DNA of 64,000 bases, from positions 1,289,501 through 1,353,500 of the forward strand of contig NZ_WSEL01000009.1 in NCBI RefSeq assembly GCF_009758015.1, read 5' to 3'. The DNA is from Ramlibacter pinisoli (lineage in GTDB: Bacteria > Pseudomonadota > Gammaproteobacteria > Burkholderiales > Burkholderiaceae_C). Both the position numbers and the translations under genes were made by a program. The notes under the pieces are model-generated. The model worked only from the letters and a program-made list of their open reading frames with translations. It was not told the DNA's origin and did not search any database. The first letter of the stretch is position 1. Each line of letters begins with the position of its first letter. Positions 52,005 through 60,505 of the stretch are shown here, piece after piece.

Positions 52005-52979
52005 TCATTCGACCTTGACGTTGGCGCCCTTGATGACGCGGCTCCAGCGGGCCGACTCGGCCCGGATGAACTCGCCCGACTGCGCCGGGCTCCAGCCCGC
52101 CGGCGTGGCGCCCTGCTCGGCGAACTTCTTCTGCGTGTCGGGCGCCTGCACCGCGGCCGAGAACACCTTGTGCGCGTGCTCGACCACCTCGCGCGGCGTG
52201 CCGGGCGGGGCCACGATGGAGAAGAAGGTGACGGCCACCATCTCCGGCAGCCGGGACTCGACGAAGGTCGGCACCGCCGGCAGCAGCGGCGAGCGCTTCT
52301 GGTCGGCCACCGCCAGGATGCGCAGCTTGCCGCCGTTGTGGAACGCGACCGAGGAGCTCAGGTTGTCGAAGAACACGTCGACCACGCCGCCGACGATGTC
52401 GACCAGCGCCGGCGCCGTGCCCTTGTACGGCACGTGGACCATCTCGGTGCCGGTCGCCTGCATGAACAGTTCGGCCGTCAGGTGGGAGGTGGAGCCATTG
52501 CCCTGGGAGGCGTAGCTCACCTTGCGCGGGTTGGCCTTCAGGTAGGCGATGAACTCGGCCAGGTTGTTCACCGGCAGCTTGGTGCTGACATCCAGCACGT
52601 TGGGCACGGTGGCGATCACCGTCACCGGCACCCACCGGGTGGGATCGAACGTGAGCGACTTGTACAGGTGGTGGTTGATCGCGATCGGGCCCGGCGGCGA
52701 CACCAGGAAGGTGCTGCCGTCGGGATCGGACCGGGAGACGAACTCGGCGCCGATGTTGCCGCCGGCACCCGACTTGTTCTCCACCACGATGCCGGCCGGG
52801 TAGGCGTCCTTGGCCTTCTCGGCCAGCACGCGCGGCAGGATGTCGGCCGTGCCGCCGGCCGGGAATGGCACGACGAGCCTCAGCGGCTTGGAAGTCTGGG
52901 CCAGCGCGGGGGCGGCGCCGAAGGGGGCGCCGAGCGTGGCGGCCGTCAGCGCCAGGGCGGCGCGGCGGTTCAGGGTCAT
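52005..52979 (-). CDS. tphC: Terephthalate-binding Bug receptor TphC
   Basis: The 324-residue protein has a signal peptide ([17 protein letters not shown], cleaved near ALAQTS) and Bug landmarks [29 protein letters not shown] and [16 protein letters not shown]. In Comamonas, TphC delivers terephthalate to a tripartite transporter encoded elsewhere, and no transporter is seen here. It is the first gene of the tph operon, divergent from tphR with 77 bases between the starts. Confidence 0.92.
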   Translation of the reverse strand: MTLNRRAALALTAATLGAPFGAAPALAQTSKPLRLVVPFPAGGTADILPRVLAEKAKDAYPAGIVVENKSGAGGNIGAEFVSRSDPDGSTFLVSPPGPIAINHHLYKSLTFDPTRWVPVTVIATVPNVLDVSTKLPVNNLAEFIAYLKANPRKVSYASQGNGSTSHLTAELFMQATGTEMVHVPYKGTAPALVDIVGGVVDVFFDNLSSSVAFHNGGKLRILAVADQKRSPLLPAVPTFVESRLPEMVAVTFFSIVAPPGTPREVVEHAHKVFSAAVQAPDTQKKFAEQGATPAGWSPAQSGEFIRAESARWSRVIKGANVKVE

Positions 52980-53009
52980 GGTGTCTCCAGGAGTGCTTGG
53001 AATCCGAAC

Positions 53010-53022
53010 CCGCAGTGTGCGG
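53010..53022. promoter_or_regulatory. Candidate TphR operator
   Basis: CCGCA-GTG-TGCGG is a perfect five-base-arm inverted repeat near the middle of the 77-base gap between tphC and tphR. IclR-family proteins bind short palindromes in divergent promoters. With such a small gap both promoters must overlap this site. Confidence 0.4.
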
Positions 53023-53056
53023 CGTCCGGTGGGCCGCGCCAAGCCAGAATTGCGCC

Positions 53057-53863
53057 ATGCGCAAGAAATCGCCGCCCGCCCTGACATCCGCGCTTGACAG
53101 CGAGCGCGACCGGAACTTCGTCGCCTCGCTGGGCAAGGGCCTGGAGGTGCTGACCTGCTTCTCGCGCCAGGCCAGCAAGCTCACGCTGTCGGAGGTGGCG
53201 CGCCTGACCGGCAGTTCGCCGGCGTCGGCGCGGCGCTCGCTGTACACCCTGCATGCGCTCGACTACCTCGAGTCGGACGGCAAGCGCTTCTGGGTCGGCC
53301 CGCGCGCGCTGCTGGTGGCCCACGCCTACCTGTCGTCACGCCCGACACCGCAGCTGGCCCAGCCGCTGCTGGACGCGCTGTCCGAGCGCACGCGCCAGTC
53401 GGCCACGCTGGGCAAGCTGGTCGGCGACGACGTGCTGATCATCGCCCGCTCGACGGCGCGGCGCAGCCTGTCGACCGGCCTGGGCATCGGTTCGCGGCTG
53501 CCGGCCTATTGCTCGGCGATCGGCCGCGCGCTGCTGGCCAGCCTGCCGCCGGCCGAGGCCGAGCGCCGCGTGCGGGCCATGGAGCGCGCACCGCTGACGC
53601 CGCGCACCGTCCACGACGTGCGCGGGGTGCTCGAGTGCGTGGCGCTGGGCCGCCGCCAGGGCTGGTCGGCCAGCGACGGCGAGCTGGAGCTGGGCGTGCG
53701 CTCGATGGCCGTGCCCGCCTTCGACCGCGACGGCACCACCATCGGCGCGCTCAGCATCTCGGTGCGTGCCGAACGCATGACCATGGCCGAATTCCGCGAC
53801 GCCTTCCTGCCGGTGCTGCTGAAGGCGCGGGACCGGTTGGCGGAGCGGTTGGTGAAGGAATAG
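53057..53863 (+). CDS. tphR: IclR-family activator of the tph operon
   Basis: The 268-residue protein has an IclR winged helix (LTLSEVARLTGSSPASARRS) and the C-terminal GAF-like ligand domain (SRLPAYCSAIGRALLAS, then GVRSMAVPAFDRDGTTIGAL). TphR in Comamonas activates the tph operon with terephthalate as inducer. Divergent position next to tphC is the same. Repeat cluster 2 follows its stop within about 30 bases. Confidence 0.9.
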   Translation: MRKKSPPALTSALDSERDRNFVASLGKGLEVLTCFSRQASKLTLSEVARLTGSSPASARRSLYTLHALDYLESDGKRFWVGPRALLVAHAYLSSRPTPQLAQPLLDALSERTRQSATLGKLVGDDVLIIARSTARRSLSTGLGIGSRLPAYCSAIGRALLASLPPAEAERRVRAMERAPLTPRTVHDVRGVLECVALGRRQGWSASDGELELGVRSMAVPAFDRDGTTIGALSISVRAERMTMAEFRDAFLPVLLKARDRLAERLVKE

Positions 53864-54210
53864 GGCGGAGGGGCTGGTCCATGTTGCCGCGCGCTTCCGT
53901 CATTGCGGGCTTGCCCCACCTCTCGGGCTTGAACCATCTCCCGTCATTTTGGGCTTGACCGAGCTCCCGTCATTGCGGGCCTGACCCGCAATCCATCTCC
54001 CCATCGCGGTTCAGGTGCGGCCTCGTTCCGGGGATGGATGCCGGGTCAAGCCCGGCATGACGAGTCTCTGGGGCGAGCACCGCCTTTCTCGGGTCGAGGC
54101 AGGCATGACGACGCTCAAGTCCGGCCTGACGACGCTCGGGGGCAAGTCCGGCATGACGCCCCTCGTGGTCCTCCCGATGACGACTTCCGGCGTCGACCCC
54201 GGAACCACGG
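53864..54210. repeat. Intergenic repeat cluster 2, one full unit plus fragments
   Basis: One complete unit of the bipartite palindrome family lies at about 53966-54061 (first palindrome, CCATCTCC, GGGGATGG, second palindrome). Before it are broken pieces: GTCATTGCGGGCTTG at 53899 and GTCATTTTGGGCTTG near 53945. After it are half-units (CAGGCATGACGACG, GTCCGGCATGACG) until 54180. It lies between the convergent ends of tphR and the DUF4136 gene. Together with cluster 1 it brackets the tph locus. Confidence 0.8.
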
Positions 54211-54867
54211 CTACCGCGTCACCGGTGCGGCGGGCTGGACCATGGGCGGGGGGGCCGAGGACGGCGCAGCAACGGGCGCCGGCTGCACCGGCCCGGGCGG
54301 TAGCGCGACGGGGTGGACCTGCAGGTTCACGAGCCGCGGCCCGGGCGGCGGGTTGGGGAAGCCGGTGAGCGCGGCCTCGAACAGGGCGCCGTGCACCTCG
54401 TCGCTGTTCAGGTAGAAGTTCTCGCTCCAGGCCTTGCTCTCGAACACGACCCGGCCACCGGCAATCTCGCGCACGACCACGTCGACCTCGCGCTGGTAAG
54501 CAGTGTTCGCGGCGGTCTGGATCGGAGGCCAGTAGCCCCACCAACCCCAGCCGGACCCTCCGCCCAGCGGCGAGGCGGACAGCACGGGCTGGGTGCGGGC
54601 GACGACCTGCACCGAAAACCGTGGTGCCGCATCGTCGCGCCGCAGGCCCGCGCGACGGAGAACCGGGTCGGCCAGCGCTTCCGCCCGCGCCTGCTCGACC
54701 GTGTTGGCCTGCGAGGGCAGCCGCTCGAAGCGATAGGTGGGTTGCGGAGGCAGGGTGACCAGGCTGGAGAAGGTCTGCACGGTGCTGTCGAGGCGGTAGC
54801 TCGAGGCGCAGCCGCCCAGCGTGGCGGCCACGATGGCGACAGCGGCGAGGCAGGACAGGGAACGCAT
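54211..54867 (-). CDS. DUF4136 lipoprotein
   Basis: The 218-residue protein has a lipobox (TLGGC) at residues 16-20, then the DUF4136 core: SSLVTLPPQPTYRFERLPSQ, a Gly/Trp-rich loop GGSGWGWWGYWPP, and REVDVVVREIAGGRVVFES. The last 50 residues are proline-rich and probably disordered. DUF4136 proteins are envelope lipoproteins of unknown job. Confidence 0.83.
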   Translation of the reverse strand: MRSLSCLAAVAIVAATLGGCASSYRLDSTVQTFSSLVTLPPQPTYRFERLPSQANTVEQARAEALADPVLRRAGLRRDDAAPRFSVQVVARTQPVLSASPLGGGSGWGWWGYWPPIQTAANTAYQREVDVVVREIAGGRVVFESKAWSENFYLNSDEVHGALFEAALTGFPNPPPGPRLVNLQVHPVALPPGPVQPAPVAAPSSAPPPMVQPAAPVTR

Positions 54868-55295
54868 GGCGATCTCCGGCTGGGCCCATTGTCGGGATGG
54901 CTGCTGGCCGGGCCGTGTGGGAGCGCGGCGCTCCTCGCGGTAGGAACGGCCCCGAAACGACAGGCCTCCCGGTCAGGGCGGGCCCCGTCTCCCGACCCTG
55001 GCTCAGGTGCGGTTTCGTTCCGGAGATGGATGCCGGGTCGAGCCCGGCATGACGACTCTCAGGGATAGGGGTATGTCACCCCCCGCCATTTGCGGGCTTG
55101 TCTCAGGGATAAGGGCATGACACCCCCCGTCATTGCGGGCTTGACCCGCAATCCATCTCCCGACCGTGGCACAGATGCAGCCTCGTTCCGGGGATGGATG
55201 TCGGGTCGAGCCCCGCATGACGACCTTCGGGGTCTGACCCTTCTGGGCCGAGCCCGTGATGACGACGCGCAGGATGCCGCGCGGCGGCGCCGCCC
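54868..55295. repeat. Intergenic repeat cluster 3
   Basis: The gap contains a right half-unit (CTCGTTCCGG-type arm, GGAGATGG and the second palindrome) at about 55010-55055, then a degenerate GCCATTTGCGGGCTTG, then a full unit at about 55128-55225 whose second palindrome is altered (ATGTCGGG with CCCCGCAT). The first 120 bases, next to the DUF4136 start, are ordinary sequence. Confidence 0.75.
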
Positions 55296-55961
55296 TCACC
55301 AGCGCGCGCCGAACACCTGCCGCAGTTCGGCGATGGCCGCCTCGGGCAGCGGCGCCTGCTCGCCCGCCAGCAGCCGCAGCCGGGCGGTCTCCTCCAGTTC
55401 CTCCAGCACCGCCATCGCGGTCGCCGGCGAGTCGTGCCAGACCACCGGGCCCAGCCGCTCCAGCATCACGGCGCGGATGGGCCGGCCGGCCTGGCCATAG
55501 CGGGCGATGGTCTCGCCCACCGCCGCGGCCACCTCCGGCGCGCCGGGGCGGCCGTACGGCACGTGCGGCACGCGGCCGACCTTCATGACGAAGTAGGGCG
55601 TCAGCGGCGGCAGCAGTTCGTCGCCGGCCTGTCCCTGCAGGCTGAGCGCCACGCAGTGCGTGCTGTGGGTGTGCAGCACGCAGCGGGTGCCGGCATCGAA
55701 GCGGGCGGCCTCCTGCACGATGCGCCGGTGCAGCGCCAGCGTCTTGCTCGGCCGGTCGCCGGCGAGGTGGTTGCCCTCGGCGTCGACCCGGGCCAGCGCC
55801 TGCGGCTCCAGGAAGCCCAGGCTGGCGTCGGTGGGCGTGATCAGCCAGCTGCCGTCGTCCAGCCGCACGCTGATGTTGCCGGCCGTCGCATGCACGTAGC
55901 CGCGCTCGAACAGGCTGCGGCCGGCGCGGCAGATGGCCTCGCGGGCCTGCGACTCGGTCAT
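55296..55961 (-). CDS. otnC: 3-oxo-tetronate 4-phosphate decarboxylase
   Basis: The 221-residue class II aldolase-type protein has the metal site HATAGNISVRL and VLHTHSTHCVAL with the zinc histidines, and a C-terminal LERLGPVVWHDSP. Together with the adjacent otnK-type kinase it matches OtnC, which decarboxylates 3-oxo-tetronate 4-phosphate to dihydroxyacetone phosphate. Its ATG overlaps the kinase stop as ATGA, so the two are coupled. The oxidation enzyme of the pathway is not present here. Confidence 0.88.
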   Translation of the reverse strand: MTESQAREAICRAGRSLFERGYVHATAGNISVRLDDGSWLITPTDASLGFLEPQALARVDAEGNHLAGDRPSKTLALHRRIVQEAARFDAGTRCVLHTHSTHCVALSLQGQAGDELLPPLTPYFVMKVGRVPHVPYGRPGAPEVAAAVGETIARYGQAGRPIRAVMLERLGPVVWHDSPATAMAVLEELEETARLRLLAGEQAPLPEAAIAELRQVFGARW

Positions 55962-57220
55962 GCCAGCACCTCGAAGGCGCGCGTGAAGAAATCGGAGCCG
56001 CCGAAGTTGCCGGACTTCAGCGCCAGGTGCAGGCCGCCACCGGCCACGCGGGCGTGGCACCAGGGCACGCCGGGGTCGATCTGGGCGCCGATCTGCAGCT
56101 GGCGGATGCCGAGCGCCTGCACGCAGGCACCGGAGGTCTCGCCGCCCGCCACCACCAGCTGGCGCACGCCGCGCTCGACCAGCCCGCGCGCCACCGCGGC
56201 CAGGGTGCGCTCGACCAGCGCGCCGGCCTCCGCCACGCCCAGCTGCTCCTGCACGGCGCGCACCGCGCCCGGTTCGGCGGTGGCGTAGACCAGCACCGGG
56301 CCGGCCGCGAGCCGCTCGTCCGCCCAGCGCAGGGCCGCGCCGGCGACGTCTTCACCGGCCGCGACGCGCAGCGGGTCGACCGCCCAGGCGGCCCCGCCCG
56401 CGGCAACGAAGGCCTTGACCTGGGCGTTGGTGGCCACCGAGCAGCTGCCCGAGACGATGGCGCGCAGGCCGCCGGCCGGTGGCAGGACCGCCGCCGCCGG
56501 CGAGGGGGCCAGGCCGAAGTTGGCCGGCAGCCCGATGGCGACGCCGGAGCCGGCCGTCACCAGCGGCAGGTCGGCCAGCGCCGGGCCCAGCCGCAGCAGG
56601 TCGTCGTTGGACACCGCATCGACGACGGCGAGGCCCACGCCCTCGGCGCGCAGTGCGTCGAAGCGGGCCCGGATCGCCTGCGGGCCCTGGGCCACCACGC
56701 GGTGGTCGACCAGGCCGACGCGGCGCCGGCACTGGGCCTGCAGCACGCGCACCAGGTTGGCATCGCGCATCGGCGTGAGCGGGTGGTCGCGCATGCCCGA
56801 GTCGCTGAGCAGCACGTCGCCGACGAACAGGTGGCCCTTGAACACGGTGCGGCCGTTGTCGGGGAAGGCCGGCGTGGCGATGGTGAAGTCGGTGCCCAGC
56901 GCGTCCATCAGCGCCTCGGCCACCGGGCCGATGTTGCCCTGCGGCGTGCTGTCGAAGGTGGAGCAGTACTTGAAGTAGATCTGCCGGGCGCCCTGCTCGC
57001 GCAGCCAGCGCAGCGCCTGCAGCGACTGCGCCACCGCCTCCTGCGGCGGGTTGGTGCGCGATTTCAGCGCCACGACCACCGCGTCGGCGGCGGCGTCGAG
57101 CGGCCCCTCGGGCACGCCGATGGTCTGCACGGCGCGCATGCCGGCGCGCACGAGGTTGTTGGCCAGGTCGGTGGCCCCGGTGAAGTCGTCGGCGATGCAG
57201 CCGAGGGCGAGCGCAGTCAT
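55958..57220 (-). CDS. otnK: 3-oxo-tetronate kinase, four-carbon acid sugar kinase family
   Basis: The 420-residue protein has the SBD N-terminal domain (LGCIADDFTGATDLANNLVR, then FKYCSTFDSTPQGNIGPVAE) and the C-terminal nucleotide domain (VSGSCSVATNAQVKAF, VVAGGETSGACVQALG). It phosphorylates a 3-oxo or related four-carbon sugar acid with ATP. OtnC follows directly. No transporter or regulator gene of the usual otn operon is adjacent. Confidence 0.9.
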   Translation of the reverse strand: MTALALGCIADDFTGATDLANNLVRAGMRAVQTIGVPEGPLDAAADAVVVALKSRTNPPQEAVAQSLQALRWLREQGARQIYFKYCSTFDSTPQGNIGPVAEALMDALGTDFTIATPAFPDNGRTVFKGHLFVGDVLLSDSGMRDHPLTPMRDANLVRVLQAQCRRRVGLVDHRVVAQGPQAIRARFDALRAEGVGLAVVDAVSNDDLLRLGPALADLPLVTAGSGVAIGLPANFGLAPSPAAAVLPPAGGLRAIVSGSCSVATNAQVKAFVAAGGAAWAVDPLRVAAGEDVAGAALRWADERLAAGPVLVYATAEPGAVRAVQEQLGVAEAGALVERTLAAVARGLVERGVRQLVVAGGETSGACVQALGIRQLQIGAQIDPGVPWCHARVAGGGLHLALKSGNFGGSDFFTRAFEVLA

Positions 57221-57234
57221 CGGCCGATTCTCCT

Positions 57235-57714
57235 TCAGCCGGCCCGCACCTCCTGCGAGCGCGCCTCCATCTCGCGCCGCAGCTCCTTGCGGGCGACGGC
57301 GGCGGCCCAGCGCCGCTGCTGGTCCGGCGTGACCAGCTCCAGCGCCGGCACGGCGACCGGCTTGCGGTCGTCGCCGACCGCCACCATGGTGAAGAAGCAG
57401 CTGTTGACGTGCCGCACCGCCTGGGTGCGGATGTCCTCGGCCACCACCTTGATGCCGATCTCCATGGACGAGGTGCCGGTGTGGTTGACCGAGGCCAGGA
57501 AGGTCACCAGCTCGCCGACGTGGATCGGCTGGCGGAACGTCACCTGGTCGACCGACAGCGTCACCACGTAGCGGCCGGCATAGCGGCTGGCACAGGCATA
57601 GGCCACCTGGTCGAGCAGTTTGAGGATGGTGCCGCCGTGGACGTTGCCACTGAAGTTGGCGGTGTCGGGCGTCATCAGCACGGTCATCGTGAGCTGGTGG
57701 CTGGAAAGGTCCAT
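57235..57714 (-). CDS. Acyl-CoA thioesterase, hotdog family (YciA-like)
   Basis: The 159-residue protein has the thioesterase pattern MTPDTANFSGNVHGGTILKL with the catalytic Asp/Asn region, and SVDQVTFRQPIHVGELV. The C-terminal tail is basic and helical. It hydrolyses acyl-CoAs in the cytoplasm. It starts 14 bases before the otnK start on the same strand, so it may share its transcript, though no pathway link is evident. Confidence 0.85.
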   Translation of the reverse strand: MDLSSHQLTMTVLMTPDTANFSGNVHGGTILKLLDQVAYACASRYAGRYVVTLSVDQVTFRQPIHVGELVTFLASVNHTGTSSMEIGIKVVAEDIRTQAVRHVNSCFFTMVAVGDDRKPVAVPALELVTPDQQRRWAAAVARKELRREMEARSQEVRAG

Positions 57715-57966
57715 GGCAGTGCGGTCGGGGGATCGGGGGGGACGAATCTACCTTAGCCCCGCGCGGGGACGCGCGCCCCGGGCCGGCTGCCGGGCCGTGG
57801 GACCAAGGTCCCATGGCGGGGAACCGGCCGGCGCGCCCATGATGGCGTCGGCATTGGAAGCAGCCACGCGTCTTCGCGCCCCTGCCACCGCAAGCGCCCT
57901 GCTCCATCCCCTCGGCAACGAGGTGCCTGGTGCCATGTGGCAGTTCCCGATGGATGCGGAGTTTCC

Positions 57967-58911
57967 ATGCGCCAGCCCAAGATCGTGATCGTCGGCGCCG
58001 GCCTCGTCGGCGGCTCGGCGGCGCTGTTCTGCGCGGTGGCCATGCCCGGCGCCCGGGTCGTGATCCTGGACATCGAGCGCGTGCGGGCCGAGGCCCAGGC
58101 GCTGGACCTCGCCCATGCGACCGCCTTCTGGGGCCACGACCGCATCCAGGCCGGCGACGACGAGGATGCCGATGGCGCCGACATCGTGGTCATCACCGCC
58201 GGGGTCGGCGTCAAACCGGGGCAGACCCGCCTGGATCTCATCCAGACCAACGCCGCCATCCTGGGCGGCATCGTCGACCGGCTCGCGCCGCGGGCGCCGG
58301 ACGCGATCTACGTCATCGCCACCAATCCCTGCGATGCGCTGGCCGCCTATGCCTGCAAGCGACTGGGCTGCGCGCGCGAGCGGGTGATCAGCACCGGCAC
58401 CTCGCTGGACACCGCCCGCCTGCGGGCCCTGCTCTCGCAGCGCCTGGGCGTGGTGGCGCCGGCGATCGACGCCTACGTGCTGGGCGAGCACGGCGACTCC
58501 GCGCTGATCCACTGGTCGGGGGCGTCGGTGGCGGGCATGCCGCTGGAGCTGTTCCTGGCCCGCACCGGCAAGGACCTCGGGAGTGCCAGCCGCGCCCTGC
58601 TGCTGGACTCGGTGCACCAGGCCGCCAAGCTGATCAAGGAAGGCAAGAGCGCCACCCACTACGGGATCGCCAGCGCCGTCGGCCGCATCTGCCAGGCCAT
58701 CGTCCACGACAGCCACCTGGTGCTGTCGGTGGGCGTGGTGCAGCCCGAAGTCGAGGGCGTGCCGGAGGTCTGCGTGTCGCTGCCCATGCTGGTCCATGCC
58801 GGCGGCGCCCACCTGCTGGCCTACCCGCAACTCGACAGCGCCGAAGCCGAGGCCCTGCAGCGCAGCGCCCGCATCGTCAAGGACGTGACGGACAGCATCA
58901 CGGCCGGTTGA
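57967..58911 (+). CDS. L-lactate dehydrogenase (LDH/MDH family)
   Basis: The 314-residue protein has the Rossmann motif IVGAGLVGGSAALFCAV, the substrate loop GVKPGQTRLDLIQTNA, VIATNPCDALAAYA, and the catalytic His in VLGEHGDSALIHWSG. The loop residue (Gln before Thr-Arg) fits lactate rather than malate, where Arg is usual. It reduces pyruvate or oxidises L-lactate with NAD. GGAG precedes ATG 57967. The DASS transporter gene follows after 19 bases. Confidence 0.85.
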   Translation: MRQPKIVIVGAGLVGGSAALFCAVAMPGARVVILDIERVRAEAQALDLAHATAFWGHDRIQAGDDEDADGADIVVITAGVGVKPGQTRLDLIQTNAAILGGIVDRLAPRAPDAIYVIATNPCDALAAYACKRLGCARERVISTGTSLDTARLRALLSQRLGVVAPAIDAYVLGEHGDSALIHWSGASVAGMPLELFLARTGKDLGSASRALLLDSVHQAAKLIKEGKSATHYGIASAVGRICQAIVHDSHLVLSVGVVQPEVEGVPEVCVSLPMLVHAGGAHLLAYPQLDSAEAEALQRSARIVKDVTDSITAG

Positions 58912-58930
58912 ACACGCGAAGGGAACCACC

Positions 58931-60403
58931 ATGACCGCCCAGGCAACCCACCCCGCCGCCCAACCGCAAGCCGTTGCCCCCGCGCCGCCCTCGAAAGGGC
59001 TCAACGGCACGCTCTGGAAGATCGCCATCCCGGTCGCCATCGGCATCGCGCTGTGGCTGGTGCCGCCGCCCGACGGGCTGGCGCCCAAGGCCTGGCAGAT
59101 GTTCGCGCTGTTCGTCGCGACCATCGCCGCCATCATCACCGCGCCGCTGCCCATGTCGGCCGTCGCCATCATCGGCGCGACAGTGGGTGCGCTGGTCGGC
59201 GTGATCAGCTTCGACGACGTGGTCAAGTCCACCGGCACCGACCTGGTCTGGCTGGTGCTGCTGGCCTTCTTCATCTCGCGCGGGGTGATCAAGACCGGCC
59301 TGGGCCGCCGGGTGGCGTTGCAGTTCATGCGGCTGATGGGCAAGCGCACCATCGGGCTGGGCTACGGGCTGGCGCTGACCGAACTGATCGTGGCACCGGC
59401 GATGCCCAGCATCACCGCCCGCGCCGGCGGCGTGCTGCTGCCGATCACGCGCGCCATCTCGGAGGTGCTCGGCAGCACGCCGGACGACGCCTCGCGCACC
59501 AAGGTCGGCAACTACCTGATCCTGTGCGCCTTCCATGCCAACATCGTCAGCGCCGCCATGTTCGTGACCGCCATGGCCGGCAACCCGCTGAGCGTCAAGC
59601 TGGCCGCAGACCAGGGCGTGGAGATCAGCTGGACGACCTGGGCGGTGGCAGCGCTGGTGCCAGGCCTGCTGTGCATGGCACTCATCCCGTTGGTCCTGAT
59701 GTGGGTCGCGCGACCAGACATCCGGGAGACGCCCGATGCCACCACGCTGGCCCAGCGCGAGCTGCAGGCCATGGGACCGATGTCCGCCAACGAGATCAAG
59801 ATGGCGCTGATCTTCGTGGGGCTGCTCGTGCTGTGGGTGTTCGGCGAGGAGATCGACATCGGTGCCTCGCTGGCGGCCGCCCTCGGGCTGGGGCTGATGT
59901 TCCTGTTGCGCGTGCTGACCTGGCAGGACGCCCTGGAGGAGAAATCCGCGTGGGACACCATGATCTGGATCGGCCTGCTGATCATGCTGGCCGGCAAGCT
60001 GAACAGCTACGGCATGGTCAGCTGGTTCGGCAAGGAATTCAGCTCCCACCTGCAGGGCATGCCGGGCCTGGCCATCTTCATGGTGGTGGCCGCCGTCTAC
60101 CTCTACATCCACTATTTCTTCGCCAGTGCCACCGCCCACATCAGCGCCCTGTTCCCGCTGGCGCTGGCTCTGATGATCGGCGGCGGCGTGCCCGCGCTGC
60201 CGGCGGCGATCGGCCTGGGCGTGCTGAGCAACCTGAACGGCTGCCTGACGCAGTACGGCATCGGCTCGGGGCCGGTGATGTTCGGCGCCGGCTACGTGAC
60301 GCAGAAAGAGTGGTGGAAGGCGGGCTTCATCATGAGCGTGCTGTACCTCGTCGTCTGGACGACGGTGGGTCCGCTCTGGTGGAAGCTGCTGGGCTACATC
60401 TGA
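58931..60403 (+). CDS. DASS-family (SLC13-like) anion symporter
   Basis: The 490-residue protein has about twelve membrane segments and the DASS half-motifs ALTELIVAPAMPSITARAGG and GVLSNLNGCLTQYGIGSGPV with the sodium/substrate SNT-like loops. It should import a dicarboxylate or similar anion with sodium. The operon with lactate dehydrogenase suggests an organic-acid substrate. The N-terminal 25 residues are Ala/Pro-rich, ahead of the first helix. Confidence 0.87.
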   Translation: MTAQATHPAAQPQAVAPAPPSKGLNGTLWKIAIPVAIGIALWLVPPPDGLAPKAWQMFALFVATIAAIITAPLPMSAVAIIGATVGALVGVISFDDVVKSTGTDLVWLVLLAFFISRGVIKTGLGRRVALQFMRLMGKRTIGLGYGLALTELIVAPAMPSITARAGGVLLPITRAISEVLGSTPDDASRTKVGNYLILCAFHANIVSAAMFVTAMAGNPLSVKLAADQGVEISWTTWAVAALVPGLLCMALIPLVLMWVARPDIRETPDATTLAQRELQAMGPMSANEIKMALIFVGLLVLWVFGEEIDIGASLAAALGLGLMFLLRVLTWQDALEEKSAWDTMIWIGLLIMLAGKLNSYGMVSWFGKEFSSHLQGMPGLAIFMVVAAVYLYIHYFFASATAHISALFPLALALMIGGGVPALPAAIGLGVLSNLNGCLTQYGIGSGPVMFGAGYVTQKEWWKAGFIMSVLYLVVWTTVGPLWWKLLGYI

Positions 60404-60463
60404 GGTGAGCCCTCCCGGGCGCGGGGCCGCGCGCCCCGCGTCCCCCGCGGCCGGCCCGGCCGC

Positions 60464-60497
60464 CCTAAGGTCTGCTTAAGCAGCGCCGTCGCACAAT
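60464..60497 (+). promoter_or_regulatory. PmrA/QseB-type box and -10 before the two-component operon
   Basis: CCTAAG (60464-60469), five bases, then CTTAAG (60475-60480) matches the tandem CTTAAG-N5-CTTAAG arrangement bound by PmrA-type regulators, with one mismatch. Eleven bases later CACAAT (60492-60497) can serve as -10. The box sits where a -35 would be, the normal place for an OmpR-family activator. The same arrangement is found before the protease gene at 62827. Confidence 0.65.
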
Positions 60498-60505
60498 GCA
60501 CGGCG

